A stretch of DNA of 64,000 bases from Niabella soli DSM 19437 (GTDB lineage: Bacteria > Bacteroidota > Bacteroidia > Chitinophagales > Chitinophagaceae): positions 2,542,001 to 2,606,000 of the forward strand of contig NZ_CP007035.1 in assembly GCF_000243115.2 (NCBI RefSeq). The letters run 5' to 3'. Of this stretch, positions 1 to 8,096 are shown in pieces; positions within the stretch are counted from its first letter, which is position 1; each line of letters begins with the position of its first letter. The notes below the pieces were generated by a model. It did no database searches. It saw only the letters and a program-made list of their open reading frames with translations, and was not told the DNA's origin. The position numbers were made by a program, and so were the translations under genes.

Positions 1-61
1 TAACATTGTCAATTGTTACCTTAAAATTTGCAGGTGGTTGTTGTTTAATTTCGTCTGCCAT
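1..61 (-). CDS. nuoG: NADH-quinone oxidoreductase subunit G, N-terminal 20 codons (partial)
   Basis: Only the first 20 codons are inside the window. The minus-strand ATG lies at 59-61 and the reading frame runs off the left edge. The visible residues end in FKVTIDNV, which is how the N-terminal 2Fe-2S ferredoxin domain of NuoG-type subunits usually begins. Position supports the call: it is the next gene after nuoF in the nuoABCDEF order on the same strand. NuoG would be the iron-sulfur arm subunit that passes electrons from NuoF/NuoE towards NuoB. The assignment rests on synteny plus about eight residues, so another small ferredoxin-like protein cannot be excluded. Confidence 0.72.
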   Translation of the reverse strand, partial: MADEIKQQPPANFKVTIDNV

Positions 62-155
62 ATTTATTTCTCGCGGCGCTCACAGCGAAGCAGCTACGCA
101 ATTTTTATAATTTGTTCACAACTCTTTTTATTCCGTCCTTCAACATGCCTAAACA

Positions 156-177
156 AATTCACGCAAGGACGCAAAGG
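156..177 (+). repeat. Left inverted-repeat arm flanking the GxxExxY gene
   Basis: A 22-base segment with core ACGCAAGGACGCAAAGG. Its reverse complement occurs at 587-608 with one mismatch. The two arms enclose the broken GxxExxY gene between nuoF and nuoG. Confidence 0.85.
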
Positions 178-187
178 AGCAAAGGCG

Positions 188-564
188 CTATAACTTATTC
201 ACTATCCTGTGAAATCCTTCTTTTAATAAATCAACATTAAAATTGATCAAAAGCCCTAACCTACAATCAGTTAATTTCAAATAAGTAATTACCTGCTTAT
301 AATGAACTCTTGCCAACTCTTCTACCGATTTTATTTCGACAATTACTTTCTTCTCTACCATTAAATCTGACCTAAAACCAATTTCCATTTTTATTTCCTT
401 ATGAAAAACAGGAATCGGTTTTTGTCGTTCCACAGAAATCCCTCTCTGTACTAACTCGTAAAAAAGAATTTCTTCGTATACACTTTCAAACAACCCGGCC
501 CGTAATTTCTATGCATTTCCAGTGAAATATCAAAAACAACTTTTGCGATTTCATTTTCGGTCAT
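188..564 (-). pseudogene. GxxExxY family protein, frameshifted
   Basis: Two overlapping minus-strand frames together give a normal GxxExxY protein of about 125 residues. The ATG at 564 opens a frame beginning MTENEIAK that reaches the family motif region GPG near 497. It then continues out of register and stops. The next frame picks up exactly there with LFESVYEE and runs to 188, including the family's EIKSVEEL segment. One extra base after GGGCCGGGT would restore a single frame, so I read this as a one-base deletion or a sequencing error. The family's function is unknown; a PD-(D/E)XK-like nuclease fold has been suggested. The gene lies between nuoF and nuoG and is bounded by inverted repeats at 156-177 and 587-608. 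Confidence 0.8.
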
Positions 565-586
565 AAAATTTGCTTTGCGTCCTGGC

Positions 587-608
587 CCTTTGCGTCCTTG
601 CGTGAAAT
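587..608 (-). repeat. Right inverted-repeat arm flanking the GxxExxY gene
   Basis: Reverse complement of 156-177 in 21 of 22 positions. It ends 6 bases before the nuoF stop codon at 615-617, so the repeat-bounded segment abuts nuoF directly. A second, shorter copy of the CTTTGCGTCC word lies next to it at 573-582. Confidence 0.85.
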
Positions 609-614
609 ACCCAC

Positions 615-1976
615 TTATACCGCCGCGGGCTCCGGCACCTGTAACGGATCCGCATAATGCGCCAATCCATAATTCCGGGTTTGCGCTTCCGCAGCGTGGG
701 TTACGTGCCATTCAAACTCATCCCGGAAATGCCGGATCGCCGCCGCCACCGGCCATGCCGCTGCATCACCGAGCGGACAGATCGTATTACCCTCTATCTT
801 GCTCTGTATATCCCACAACAAATCTATATCGCTTGTTTTACCCTGCCCCTTTTCCAGCCGCAATAATAATTTTTCCATCCAGCCGGTTCCTTCCCGGCAG
901 GGAGAACATTGCCCACAACTTTCATGACGGTAGAACCGCGCTAATGTATAGGTATTTTTAACCACACATTGGTCTTCATCAAACACAATGAAACCGCCGC
1001 TTCCCATCATAGTTCCGGTGGCAAATCCGCCATCAGCAAGGCTTTCATAGTTCATCATGCGCGGCTCACCCTTGGCTGTTTTCAGCAACAGGTTGGCGGG
1101 CAGGATGGGCACGGAAGATCCGCCGGGAATGCAGGCTTTTAACCGCTTGCCATTTTTGATACCGCCGCACCATTCCTCGCTGAAAATAAATTCCTCAACG
1201 GAGATGGTCATATCTATTTCATAAACCCCCGGCTTGTTAATATTGCCGCAGGCAGAGATCAGCTTTGTTCCGGTAGAACGGCCTACGCCGATCTTGGCAT
1301 ATTCCTCACCACCCATATTGATGATGGGCACCACTGCCGCCAGGGTTTCCACATTGTTCACCACGGTAGGGCGGTCCCAGGCACCTTTCACTGCCGGGAA
1401 GGGAGGTTTAATACGTGGATTGCCGCGCTTCCCTTCCAGCGATTCGATCAATGCCGTTTCTTCACCACAGATATACGCACCGGCACCCCGCTGTACATAG
1501 ATCTCACAGTCGAAGCCCGTATTTAAAATATTCTTGCCCAGGAACCCATTCGCTTTTGCTTCTGCAATTGCCTGTTCTAAAATATCAGGGATCCAGGCAT
1601 ATTCGCCACGAATATATATGTATGTAGTGTTGGAACCCAGCGCGTAACTGGAAACGATCAATCCTTCAATTAACAGGTGCGGAAGGAACTCCATCAGGTA
1701 GCGATCCTTGAAAGTCCCCGGTTCGCTTTCATCTGCATTACAAACCAGGTGACGCGGAACGCCTTCCGGCTTGGCAATAAAGCTCCATTTCATCCCGGTA
1801 GGGAAACCGGCCCCGCCCCGCCCCCGGAGGCCACTCTTCTTTACCTCTTCCACCACTTCCTCTGGCGTCATTTTTAAGGCCTTCTCTACACTACGATAGC
1901 CACCGTTCTTCCGGTACACATCGTAATACCGGATGCCTTCAATATGCGCGTTCTCTAAAAGTAATTTTCTGCTCAT
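615..1976 (-). CDS. nuoF: NADH-quinone oxidoreductase subunit F (NADH-binding)
   Basis: NuoF binds NADH and FMN and passes electrons to an N3-type 4Fe-4S cluster in the peripheral arm of complex I. The 453-residue product has the glycine-rich nucleotide/FMN motif GRGGAGFPTG near residue 53 and the cluster ligands C354, C357 and C360 (SCGQCSPC) plus C400 (TICPLGD), as in the family. The frame stays open for 58 codons upstream, but the ATG at 1976 matches the usual N-terminus and has an AAAAGGA ribosome-binding-like sequence a few bases upstream. The upstream extension overlaps the 3' end of the VOC gene and is rejected. It is transcribed with the other nuo genes; a VOC gene separates it from nuoE. 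Confidence 0.97.
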   Translation of the reverse strand: MSRKLLLENAHIEGIRYYDVYRKNGGYRSVEKALKMTPEEVVEEVKKSGLRGRGGAGFPTGMKWSFIAKPEGVPRHLVCNADESEPGTFKDRYLMEFLPHLLIEGLIVSSYALGSNTTYIYIRGEYAWIPDILEQAIAEAKANGFLGKNILNTGFDCEIYVQRGAGAYICGEETALIESLEGKRGNPRIKPPFPAVKGAWDRPTVVNNVETLAAVVPIINMGGEEYAKIGVGRSTGTKLISACGNINKPGVYEIDMTISVEEFIFSEEWCGGIKNGKRLKACIPGGSSVPILPANLLLKTAKGEPRMMNYESLADGGFATGTMMGSGGFIVFDEDQCVVKNTYTLARFYRHESCGQCSPCREGTGWMEKLLLRLEKGQGKTSDIDLLWDIQSKIEGNTICPLGDAAAWPVAAAIRHFRDEFEWHVTHAAEAQTRNYGLAHYADPLQVPEPAAV

Positions 1977-2007
1977 TGTTTTTATCCTTTTCCAAAACCG
2001 GTTGTCA

Positions 2008-2427
2008 TTAGCTTTTGGGCTTATCGTAATTGAACATCCAGTTGAAACCAAATTTATCCGTAAGCATTCCAAACCTGGCGCCCCAGAAAGTATCTTGTAA
2101 AGGCATGGTAACCGTTCCGCCTTCACCAAGGGCATTAAAGGCATTTGCAATGCTGGTTTCGTCTGTAAAATTCAACGCCAGGCTTATCGCATTGCCGCTG
2201 GTCACGCTAACGCCCGGAGGGCAGTCGCTCACCATAAAGCTCAGTTCACCGGCATTAAACAGCGCATGCATTAGTTTGTCTTTATGGGATTCCGCCACCG
2301 GGTAATCGCCCTGGGTATCACCAAAAGTTTGTTTATGTACGATCTGACCGCCGAGCGCTTTGGCGTAAAAATCCAGGGCCTCGGCAGCATTGCCATTAAA
2401 GTTCAAATACGGTGTAATTGCCTGCAT
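2008..2427 (-). CDS. VOC / PhnB-like glyoxalase-superfamily protein
   Basis: A 139-residue protein of the PhnB-like group in the vicinal oxygen chelate superfamily. It begins ITPYLNFNGNAAEALDFY, which is typical of that group, and carries the late WGARFGMLTDKFGFNWM segment, also diagnostic. These proteins are homologues of glyoxalase and bleomycin-resistance proteins; most PhnB-like members have no proven substrate. It sits between nuoE (10-base gap) and nuoF (31-base gap) on the same strand, so it is almost certainly co-transcribed with complex I although it is not a subunit. A role in complex I function is not implied by the family. The family call is firm; the function is unknown. Confidence 0.9.
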   Translation of the reverse strand: MQAITPYLNFNGNAAEALDFYAKALGGQIVHKQTFGDTQGDYPVAESHKDKLMHALFNAGELSFMVSDCPPGVSVTSGNAISLALNFTDETSIANAFNALGEGGTVTMPLQDTFWGARFGMLTDKFGFNWMFNYDKPKS

Positions 2428-2437
2428 CGCTTTATTT

Positions 2438-2935
2438 TTAATTGTTTACAGATATATCGCTTCTGCACTCCGCAATGATCGCATCCACTTTCTCTTTGGT
2501 CAGGTGTTCTTTATAATATTTACCCATCTGCATCATAGGCGCATAACCACAAGCCCCCAGGCACTCAGCCGCTTTCAGGGTAAACATTCCGTCTGCGGTT
2601 GTTTCCCCGGGTTTAATGCTCAGCTTTTCTTCAATATAGGCAATGATATCATCGCTTCCCTGGATCATGCAAGGCCCGGTCTGGCACACTTCAAAAACAT
2701 ATTTGCCTACTGGTTTCAGGTTGTACATGGTATAAAAAGTAGCTACCTCATATACTTCAATTGGCTCTATTTTCAACAAAGAGGCCACGTAATCCATGGT
2801 TTCGGTGCTCAGCCAACCAAATACATCCTGTGCCAGGTGCAACACGGGTAGCAACGCGCTTTTTTGCTTGCCTTCCGGATAACGAGCTATGATCTCGCTC
2901 ACCTTGTTTAATTGCTCTTCTGAAAACTGAATCAT
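2438..2935 (-). CDS. nuoE: NADH-quinone oxidoreductase subunit E (2Fe-2S)
   Basis: The 24-kDa-type thioredoxin-like ferredoxin subunit of complex I, carrying the N1a 2Fe-2S cluster next to NuoF. The 165-residue product has all four ligands in the family spacing: C84 and C89 (CQTGPC), then C125 and C129 (CLGAC). The helical N-terminal half with the VYEVATFYTMYN segment is standard. The ATG at 2935 is the only reasonable start. It lies between nuoD (gap of 93 bases filled with an AT-rich inverted repeat) and the VOC gene. Confidence 0.97.
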   Translation of the reverse strand: MIQFSEEQLNKVSEIIARYPEGKQKSALLPVLHLAQDVFGWLSTETMDYVASLLKIEPIEVYEVATFYTMYNLKPVGKYVFEVCQTGPCMIQGSDDIIAYIEEKLSIKPGETTADGMFTLKAAECLGACGYAPMMQMGKYYKEHLTKEKVDAIIAECRSDISVNN

Positions 2936-2936
2936 C

Positions 2937-3010
2937 CAATTTGAAAATTTAAAAATTTGAAAATTTGAAAATTGTTCGCTTTACTACTTCATTCTCCAAT
3001 TTTCAAATTG
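2937..3010. repeat. AT-rich inverted repeat in the nuoD-nuoE gap
   Basis: A perfect 13-base inverted repeat, CAATTTGAAAATT at 2937-2949 and AATTTTCAAATTG at 2998-3010. The left arm is followed by further TTTGAAAA words in tandem. It fills most of the gap and contains no ORF. Confidence 0.75.
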
Positions 3011-3028
3011 ACTCATTACCTAATTATT

Positions 3029-4249
3029 TTACGCATCCATTTCCCCCGCAATCAGGTTCATGGACGACATTACAATGATGGCATCGCTCAGCATCTGCCC
3101 CTTTACCATTTCGGCGTAAGCCTGGTAATAAATAAAACAGGGGCGCCGGAAATGCAGGCGATAGGGAGAACGCCCCCCATCGCTGATAAAATAAAATCCC
3201 AGTTCCCCGTTAGCCCCTTCCACCGCATTATATACCTCGCCGGCGGGCATATTGATCTCACCCATAATGATCTTAAAATGCCAGATCAGGGCTTCCATTT
3301 TTGTATAAACATCTTCTTTGGGAGGCAGATAATATTCGGGCACATCAGCATGGTATTCGGTGGCTTCTCCCCCCTTCAAATTGTTCAGCTTCTGCATGGC
3401 CTGTTCAATAATGCGCAGGCTCTGCCACATTTCAGCGTTACGCACCTGGAAACGATCATAAGAATCCCCGGTACTACCCACGGGTATTTCAAAATCAAAC
3501 TCATCGTAACGGCTATAAGGCGCCGCCACACGTACATCATAATCCACACCCGCTGCTCTCAGGTTAGGGCCAGTAAACCCATAGTTTAAGGCACGTTCGG
3601 CAGAGATCGGCCCCGTTCCCATCGTACGCTCCATAAAAATGCGGTTGCGGGTAAACAAGTCCTCAAACTCTTTTAGTACAGCGGGGTATTCTCTTAAAAA
3701 TTTATCAATCTTTTCAAAGGCTGTATTATTAAAATCGCGCTCAAAGCCACCAATGCGGCCAATATTCGTCGTCAGGCGGGAACCACAAATCTCCTCGTAA
3801 ATTTCGTAAACCAGTTCCCGGTATTGCATAACATAGAGGAACCCGGTATAGGCGCCGGCATCCACGCCCATGATAGAACTACAAATTAAATGATCCGTGA
3901 TGCGCGCCAGCTCCATGATAATCACCCGCAGGTAATCCACCCTCTTGGGCGTTTTTACGCCCAGCAGTTTTTCGCAGGTCAGGTGCCAGCCCATATTGTT
4001 AATAGGCGCCGAGCAATAGTTTAAACGATCAGTAAGCGGGGTGATCTGGTATAAGGGGCGGCGTTCGGCAATTTTTTCAAATGCCCGGTGAATATAGCCC
4101 ACAGTTGAATCAGCCGCCACAATTTTCTCCCCGTCCAGCTCAATAATGTTCTGGAACACCCCATGCGTAGCCGGGTGCGTAGGCCCCAGGTTCAGTGTGG
4201 TGGTTTGCTTTTCTATACTGCCACTTGGTAATAAAACATGATCGCTCAT
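3029..4249 (-). CDS. nuoD: NADH-quinone oxidoreductase subunit D (49 kDa)
   Basis: The 49-kDa-type subunit, related to the large subunit of NiFe hydrogenases. With NuoB it lines the quinone-reduction site where the peripheral arm meets the membrane. The 406-residue product shows the expected blocks: LGPTHPATHGV near residue 20, the GYIHRAFEKIAERR helix near 50, and the C-terminal GEINMPAGEVYNAVEGANGELG and GGRSPYR region. Length is normal for a free NuoD rather than a NuoCD fusion. The start at 4249 leaves 108 bases after nuoC. Confidence 0.97.
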   Translation of the reverse strand: MSDHVLLPSGSIEKQTTTLNLGPTHPATHGVFQNIIELDGEKIVAADSTVGYIHRAFEKIAERRPLYQITPLTDRLNYCSAPINNMGWHLTCEKLLGVKTPKRVDYLRVIIMELARITDHLICSSIMGVDAGAYTGFLYVMQYRELVYEIYEEICGSRLTTNIGRIGGFERDFNNTAFEKIDKFLREYPAVLKEFEDLFTRNRIFMERTMGTGPISAERALNYGFTGPNLRAAGVDYDVRVAAPYSRYDEFDFEIPVGSTGDSYDRFQVRNAEMWQSLRIIEQAMQKLNNLKGGEATEYHADVPEYYLPPKEDVYTKMEALIWHFKIIMGEINMPAGEVYNAVEGANGELGFYFISDGGRSPYRLHFRRPCFIYYQAYAEMVKGQMLSDAIIVMSSMNLIAGEMDA

Positions 4250-4357
4250 AACCTATATTCAAAAAAATTAACCTCTGGTTTTTATGATGCCGGCTGCAGC
4301 ACTACTATCAGCCCCGGTTGTGTCACTCTCTTCAACGTCCGGTAATTCTGTTCAGCA

Positions 4358-4870
4358 TTACAGCGAACCTCTGCCAAACATTTCATCATCCTTATCCACC
4401 CTGCTCTGGTCTTCCAGCGGATATTCCTTTCTCAGCGGAAAGTAATCCATCTCATCAACATTCAGGATGCGCTTTAAATTGGGATGCCCGATAAAATTAA
4501 CTCCGTAAAAATCATACGTTTCCCGTTCCATCCAGTTTGCCGCTGCAAAAACACCGGTAGCCGTATACACATCCGGGTGCTGTACATCGGTAAATACCTT
4601 ATAACGTACCCGTACATTTTCCCGCAGATTATGCAGGTGGTACACCACCGCCAATTCTTTCCCTTTGTTATCCGGATAGTGCACGCCGCACAAATCCGTC
4701 AGGAAAGTAAATTGCAGGGATGCCTCCTCTACCAAGAAATTCAGTACTTTCAGGTTGAGTTCCTTATCCGAGGTGAAACTCAATAAGTCATACTCCTCTT
4801 TAAAATCAAAAACCTGATCGCCAAATTTTTCAGCCAGTTTTTCTTTTATATGTTCGTTGGTCAATGCCAT
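4358..4870 (-). CDS. nuoC: NADH-quinone oxidoreductase subunit C (30 kDa)
   Basis: The 30-kDa-type peripheral-arm subunit that packs against NuoD. The 170-residue product has the characteristic WMERETYDFYGVNFIGHPNL segment near residue 110-130, followed by LRKEYPLEDQ. Separate nuoC and nuoD genes, rather than the fused enterobacterial form, fit Bacteroidota. The ATG at 4870 is directly followed upstream by the repeat-filled gap to nuoB. Confidence 0.96.
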   Translation of the reverse strand: MALTNEHIKEKLAEKFGDQVFDFKEEYDLLSFTSDKELNLKVLNFLVEEASLQFTFLTDLCGVHYPDNKGKELAVVYHLHNLRENVRVRYKVFTDVQHPDVYTATGVFAAANWMERETYDFYGVNFIGHPNLKRILNVDEMDYFPLRKEYPLEDQSRVDKDDEMFGRGSL

Positions 4871-5063
4871 GTTAATTTGAAAATATGAAAATATGAAAAT
4901 GTGAAAATGCGAATCATCGAACTTTCAAATTATCAATATTAATTATAACCATTTCTCCTTTTTTAAACCACACAAAAAACCACCTCCAAACTTATATGCA
5001 CCATCAACAGAACGATCAATTATTCATTCACACATCTCCACATTCACACATTTTCACATTGAA
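4871..5063. repeat. Repeat-bounded gene-free gap between nuoB and nuoC
   Basis: The whole nuoB-nuoC gap. The left side (4871-4910) is a run of TGAAAATATGAAAA-like words. The right side (about 5021-5062) is built of their complements. A perfect 12-base pair AATGTGAAAATG (4898-4909) and CATTTTCACATT (5049-5060) closes the structure. The roughly 110 bases inside hold no recognisable gene. The words resemble those flanking the four-helix-bundle gene at 57618-58180. Confidence 0.65.
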
Positions 5064-5651
5064 TTATTCTATTCCGTAACTCTCCAATAACGCCTTGTAT
5101 TGTTCGCCATTCCTGCGTCTCAAACTTTCCTTTCCCACCAGGTCCTGGATCCGCATCACGCCGTCCAATATTGCTTCCGGCCGGGGCGGGCATCCCGGCA
5201 CGTACACATCTACCGGCACCACCTGGTCGATCCCCTGCAATACACTATAAGTGTCAAAAATACCACCACTGCTGGCACAGGCGCCCACGGCTATTACCCA
5301 GCGCGGCTCGGCCATTTGAAGATATACCTGCTTTACTATGGGTCCCATTTTTTTGGCGATGGTGCCCATCACCATCAACAGGTCGCACTGGCGGGGCGAA
5401 AAGCCCACGCGCTCGCTGCCAAAACGGGCCAGGTCGTAAGTAGAGGCCATCGTGGCCATAAATTCAATACCACAGCAGGAAGTGGCAAATGGCAGCGGCC
5501 ATAAAGAGTTTTTACGTGCCAGCCCAATTACACTGTCCAGTGAGGTGGCAAAGAACCCCTCTCCCTGATGCCCTTCCGGCATTTCGGCCATCATCAGACT
5601 GTCTTTCAAGTCTGCCTTTTTTGGCTTAATATTATATGATACAGGACGCAT
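5064..5651 (-). CDS. nuoB: NADH-quinone oxidoreductase subunit B (N2 cluster)
   Basis: The PSST-type subunit that carries cluster N2, the last iron-sulfur centre before quinone. Expected ligands are visible in the 195-residue product: adjacent C59-C60 (TSCCGIEF), C125 (GACASSGG) and C154 (PGCPPRPEA). It is cytoplasmic and docks on NuoD and the membrane arm. The ATG at 5651 gives a start with a short family-typical tail before the LIMA/EGF region. Confidence 0.97.
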   Translation of the reverse strand: MRPVSYNIKPKKADLKDSLMMAEMPEGHQGEGFFATSLDSVIGLARKNSLWPLPFATSCCGIEFMATMASTYDLARFGSERVGFSPRQCDLLMVMGTIAKKMGPIVKQVYLQMAEPRWVIAVGACASSGGIFDTYSVLQGIDQVVPVDVYVPGCPPRPEAILDGVMRIQDLVGKESLRRRNGEQYKALLESYGIE

Positions 5652-5670
5652 TTTTTAAATTTTAAATTCT

Positions 5671-5763
5671 GAATATTAAATGTAAAATGTAAAACCGCTT
5701 TTCACAACAAGACCTTCCGGGCCCAACGCACTTTTACATTTACTATTCTACATTCAATATTTT
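5671..5763. repeat. AT-rich inverted repeat in the nuoA-nuoB gap
   Basis: GAATATTAAATGTAAAATG words at 5670-5694 are answered by TTTTACATT (5732-5740) and CATTCAATATT (5751-5761). AATGTAAAA at 5686-5694 pairs perfectly with 5732-5740. No ORF is inside. The style matches the other nuo gaps. Confidence 0.65.
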
Positions 5764-5770
5764 ATATTCT

Positions 5771-6163
5771 CTAATCCTCCCATTTCAGCGCTCCACGCTT
5801 AATAATGTAAACAAACCCGCACAGGAAAAAACCTACAAAGAGCAGCACGGCCCAGAAGCCTGCCCATCCCAGCTCTTTAAAATTAACAGCGTAAGGATAG
5901 AAAAAGATGACTTCCACATCAAAAAGAACGAATAAAATTGCTGTTAAAAAATACTTGATGGCCATGGGTTGACGCGCCTGCCCGTGCGATTCAATACCAC
6001 TGGAAAAGTTCTGCAATTTATCATCCGTCTTTCTTTTTGGCCCTAATAAATGGGTTACGCCCATTAAAGTGGCAATCAGGCCAGCGGCAAAAATAATTTG
6101 CAATCCAATTGGTAGATAGGAACTTGTAGTATCCAGATCGGTTTGTATAGCTAAATTAATCAT
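5771..6163 (-). CDS. nuoA: NADH-quinone oxidoreductase subunit A
   Basis: A small membrane subunit at the hinge of the peripheral and membrane arms. The 130-residue product has three hydrophobic segments (about residues 15-40, 70-93 and 98-120) and the conserved FDVEVIFFYPYA motif in the second. The frame extends to a TTG at 6205, but the ATG at 6163 fits the usual length. A TATTTTTG promoter-like element at 6181-6188 falls between the two, which also argues for the ATG. It is the first gene of the nuo operon. Confidence 0.95.
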   Translation of the reverse strand: MINLAIQTDLDTTSSYLPIGLQIIFAAGLIATLMGVTHLLGPKRKTDDKLQNFSSGIESHGQARQPMAIKYFLTAILFVLFDVEVIFFYPYAVNFKELGWAGFWAVLLFVGFFLCGFVYIIKRGALKWED

Positions 6164-6180
6164 CTCAATTATGCAATACG

Positions 6181-6188
6181 CAAAAATA
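6181..6188 (-). promoter_or_regulatory. Candidate -7 element for the nuo operon
   Basis: Minus-strand TATTTTTG matches the Bacteroidota -7 consensus TAnnTTTG exactly and lies 17 bases before the nuoA ATG. A TTTG is present upstream but only 14 bases away, shorter than the usual 17-23, so the -33 element is uncertain. Confidence 0.45.
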
Positions 6189-6230
6189 AGGTAACCTGTT
6201 AACAAAACCTTTTTTTAACCGGTAAAAAGC

Positions 6231-6260
6231 AAACAGCCCCGAAAAATTTCGAGGCTGTTT
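6231..6260 (-). terminator. Intrinsic terminator of the TPR gene
   Basis: AAACAGCC at 6231-6238 pairs with GGCTGTTT at 6253-6260, extended inside by CGAAA/TTTCG. On the minus strand the stem is followed by GCTTTTT. It lies just past the stop of the TPR gene and before the nuo promoter. Confidence 0.75.
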
Positions 6261-6282
6261 AAAAAAACATTTATTAACCTGT

Positions 6283-8034
6283 TTATTTCGGCGATTTTGG
6301 CTTTACGCTTGCCGAGTCTTTTTTAGCCGCACTCTGACCTGAAGTTGGCGCTGCACTTGATTGGGCCTTAGATCCTGCAGGTTTCATTTTACTTACCTGA
6401 TCAATAAAGCCTTGTAACTGTTGTTTTGTGGCATCGTCTGGAGCATTGTCTCTTCCAAGAGTAAGGTATTTTAAGCCATTGTCCTTATCGCCGGCAACAT
6501 TCACAAAATAAGTTGCCAAAGCCGTTGCCGTACTAAAAAGATTTGTTTTTGCATTTTTAGAAGTGTCAGTTTTCGAAAACTCAATCAATTTTTCTCCGTC
6601 CGGCACCATCACATTCTTGGCATTTGTTGAGTCAAAAATAGAACTGGTTCTAAAACTCATTAAATATCCATAAGGGTGATTATATTTTGTTCTCATTATA
6701 TCGAAATCCTTCCATGCTTTTTCATATTGTTTTCCGGTTAAAAAAGCATTCCCTGCCAACCAATAGTCATTTACGCTGCGCTGTGCTTCCGGTTTAATTT
6801 CAGCAAGTTTTTCCAACATTGCTCCTTGCAGATCGTATTGTTTTTTATCGCCAAAAGATTTAGCCGCATCTTGAAGTAATTTTACCCTGCCTGCAACTGT
6901 GGTATCCGCCTTTAACCCTTCATCATAGGCTTGTGCCACTTCATTTTCCTTGCCAGGTGTTGCCGCATATACCGTTGCTTTCAGTCCGTAATCCTGCGCA
7001 TCTATATCATCCTTGTTAACAGTAGCAAAATATTTTTCCATGAAAGGCAACGCCGACTTCGCATCTCCCTTATCCACATAACTCCAGGCCAGTAATTTAT
7101 ACAGTTTGGGTTTTACTTTATCCCCCATTTTTTGTAAAATGCCATTGGCAGATGCTATCGCCTGATCATATTGCTTGTTGAAGTAAAAAGTTTGCGCTTT
7201 GTAGTATTCATTCCAGGGGCTGGGATCTGAATTGGCGATAATCTTATCCGCCACGGCATTTGCACCGTTAAAATCAGCTGTACCAATTTTATAGAGATAT
7301 AACGCATCATACGCCGGAACATAGGCCGGATCAGCCGCCGTAGCCTTGTCTAAATTCTGTAAAAACAGCTCATAGTTCCGCTGCGATTTAAAGATCATCG
7401 CTGTCTTCAGAAAAGCTTTCGCAAAACTGGGGTCAACCGTAGTAGCATCGCTGTAAGCGCCATAAGCCTTGGTACCGTCGCCAGGGAATGCCTTGCGATA
7501 AGCGTCTCCGAGGTTTGTCAGCACATCGGCTTTCATCCAGTTATCCTTGCTTTTTTCTGTCAGCGATTTGGCTTCTTCCAGTTTCTGAACGGCGTATTGA
7601 ATATCGCCTATCTTATCAATATTGTTATACTCGGTGGCAATCGCCCCGCCTACTGCGTTCAGGATATCGGGATCGTTCCCTCTGCGACCCTTGCTCGCCG
7701 TAAGGGCTGACTCAAAACTCTGCTTGGCTTCGTTTGCTTTACCATTGGTTAATTGCAAATACCCCTTTGCTGCCAATAGCCATGCTTCACTTGGTTTTGC
7801 AGCCAATGCCTTGTCCAGCGTTGCTTGCGCACCTTTTTTGTCCTGGTTTTCAACATCCGCACGCACTAACCAATATGTAGCTTCGGGTTTGTCTGCCTGT
7901 TTTTCAAAAATCGATTTTGCTCCTAATACCTTGCCTTCGTACAACGCCTTAACACCATCCTGTACGGATTGCGCGTTGGCCGCTGCACCCAGGATCACTG
8001 TTAATGCAAGGAGATGGATTTTTTTGTTGATCAT
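6283..8034 (-). CDS. Secreted TPR-repeat protein
   Basis: The 583-residue product has a signal peptide (residues 1-21, cleavage after NAQ-type sequence AAANAQ) and helix-turn-helix tetratricopeptide repeats along most of its length. The Ala, Lys and Asp content is high, and the C-terminal tail of about 40 residues is rich in Ser, Ala, Lys and Pro. TPR proteins are scaffolds, here in the periplasm. The gene lies 62 bases downstream of a PstS-like lipoprotein gene. In many Bacteroidota this pair follows an exbB/exbD/tonB cluster; those partners are not next to it here. The specific partner is unknown. Confidence 0.85.
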   Translation of the reverse strand: MINKKIHLLALTVILGAAANAQSVQDGVKALYEGKVLGAKSIFEKQADKPEATYWLVRADVENQDKKGAQATLDKALAAKPSEAWLLAAKGYLQLTNGKANEAKQSFESALTASKGRRGNDPDILNAVGGAIATEYNNIDKIGDIQYAVQKLEEAKSLTEKSKDNWMKADVLTNLGDAYRKAFPGDGTKAYGAYSDATTVDPSFAKAFLKTAMIFKSQRNYELFLQNLDKATAADPAYVPAYDALYLYKIGTADFNGANAVADKIIANSDPSPWNEYYKAQTFYFNKQYDQAIASANGILQKMGDKVKPKLYKLLAWSYVDKGDAKSALPFMEKYFATVNKDDIDAQDYGLKATVYAATPGKENEVAQAYDEGLKADTTVAGRVKLLQDAAKSFGDKKQYDLQGAMLEKLAEIKPEAQRSVNDYWLAGNAFLTGKQYEKAWKDFDIMRTKYNHPYGYLMSFRTSSIFDSTNAKNVMVPDGEKLIEFSKTDTSKNAKTNLFSTATALATYFVNVAGDKDNGLKYLTLGRDNAPDDATKQQLQGFIDQVSKMKPAGSKAQSSAAPTSGQSAAKKDSASVKPKSPK

Positions 8035-8096
8035 TTTTCTAATTTTATAGTTTTACCAGTAAATAATAGTTCGTGTAAATATATAAGTTTTTTATC

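Noticed and set aside
575-961. 128-codon plus-strand frame opposite the nuoF 3' end
   Set aside because: Proline and histidine-rich shadow of nuoF, without any family feature.
6164-6205. Longer NuoA starting at the TTG at 6205
   Set aside because: The extension covers a TATTTTTG promoter-like element and is not family-like; the ATG at 6163 is standard.
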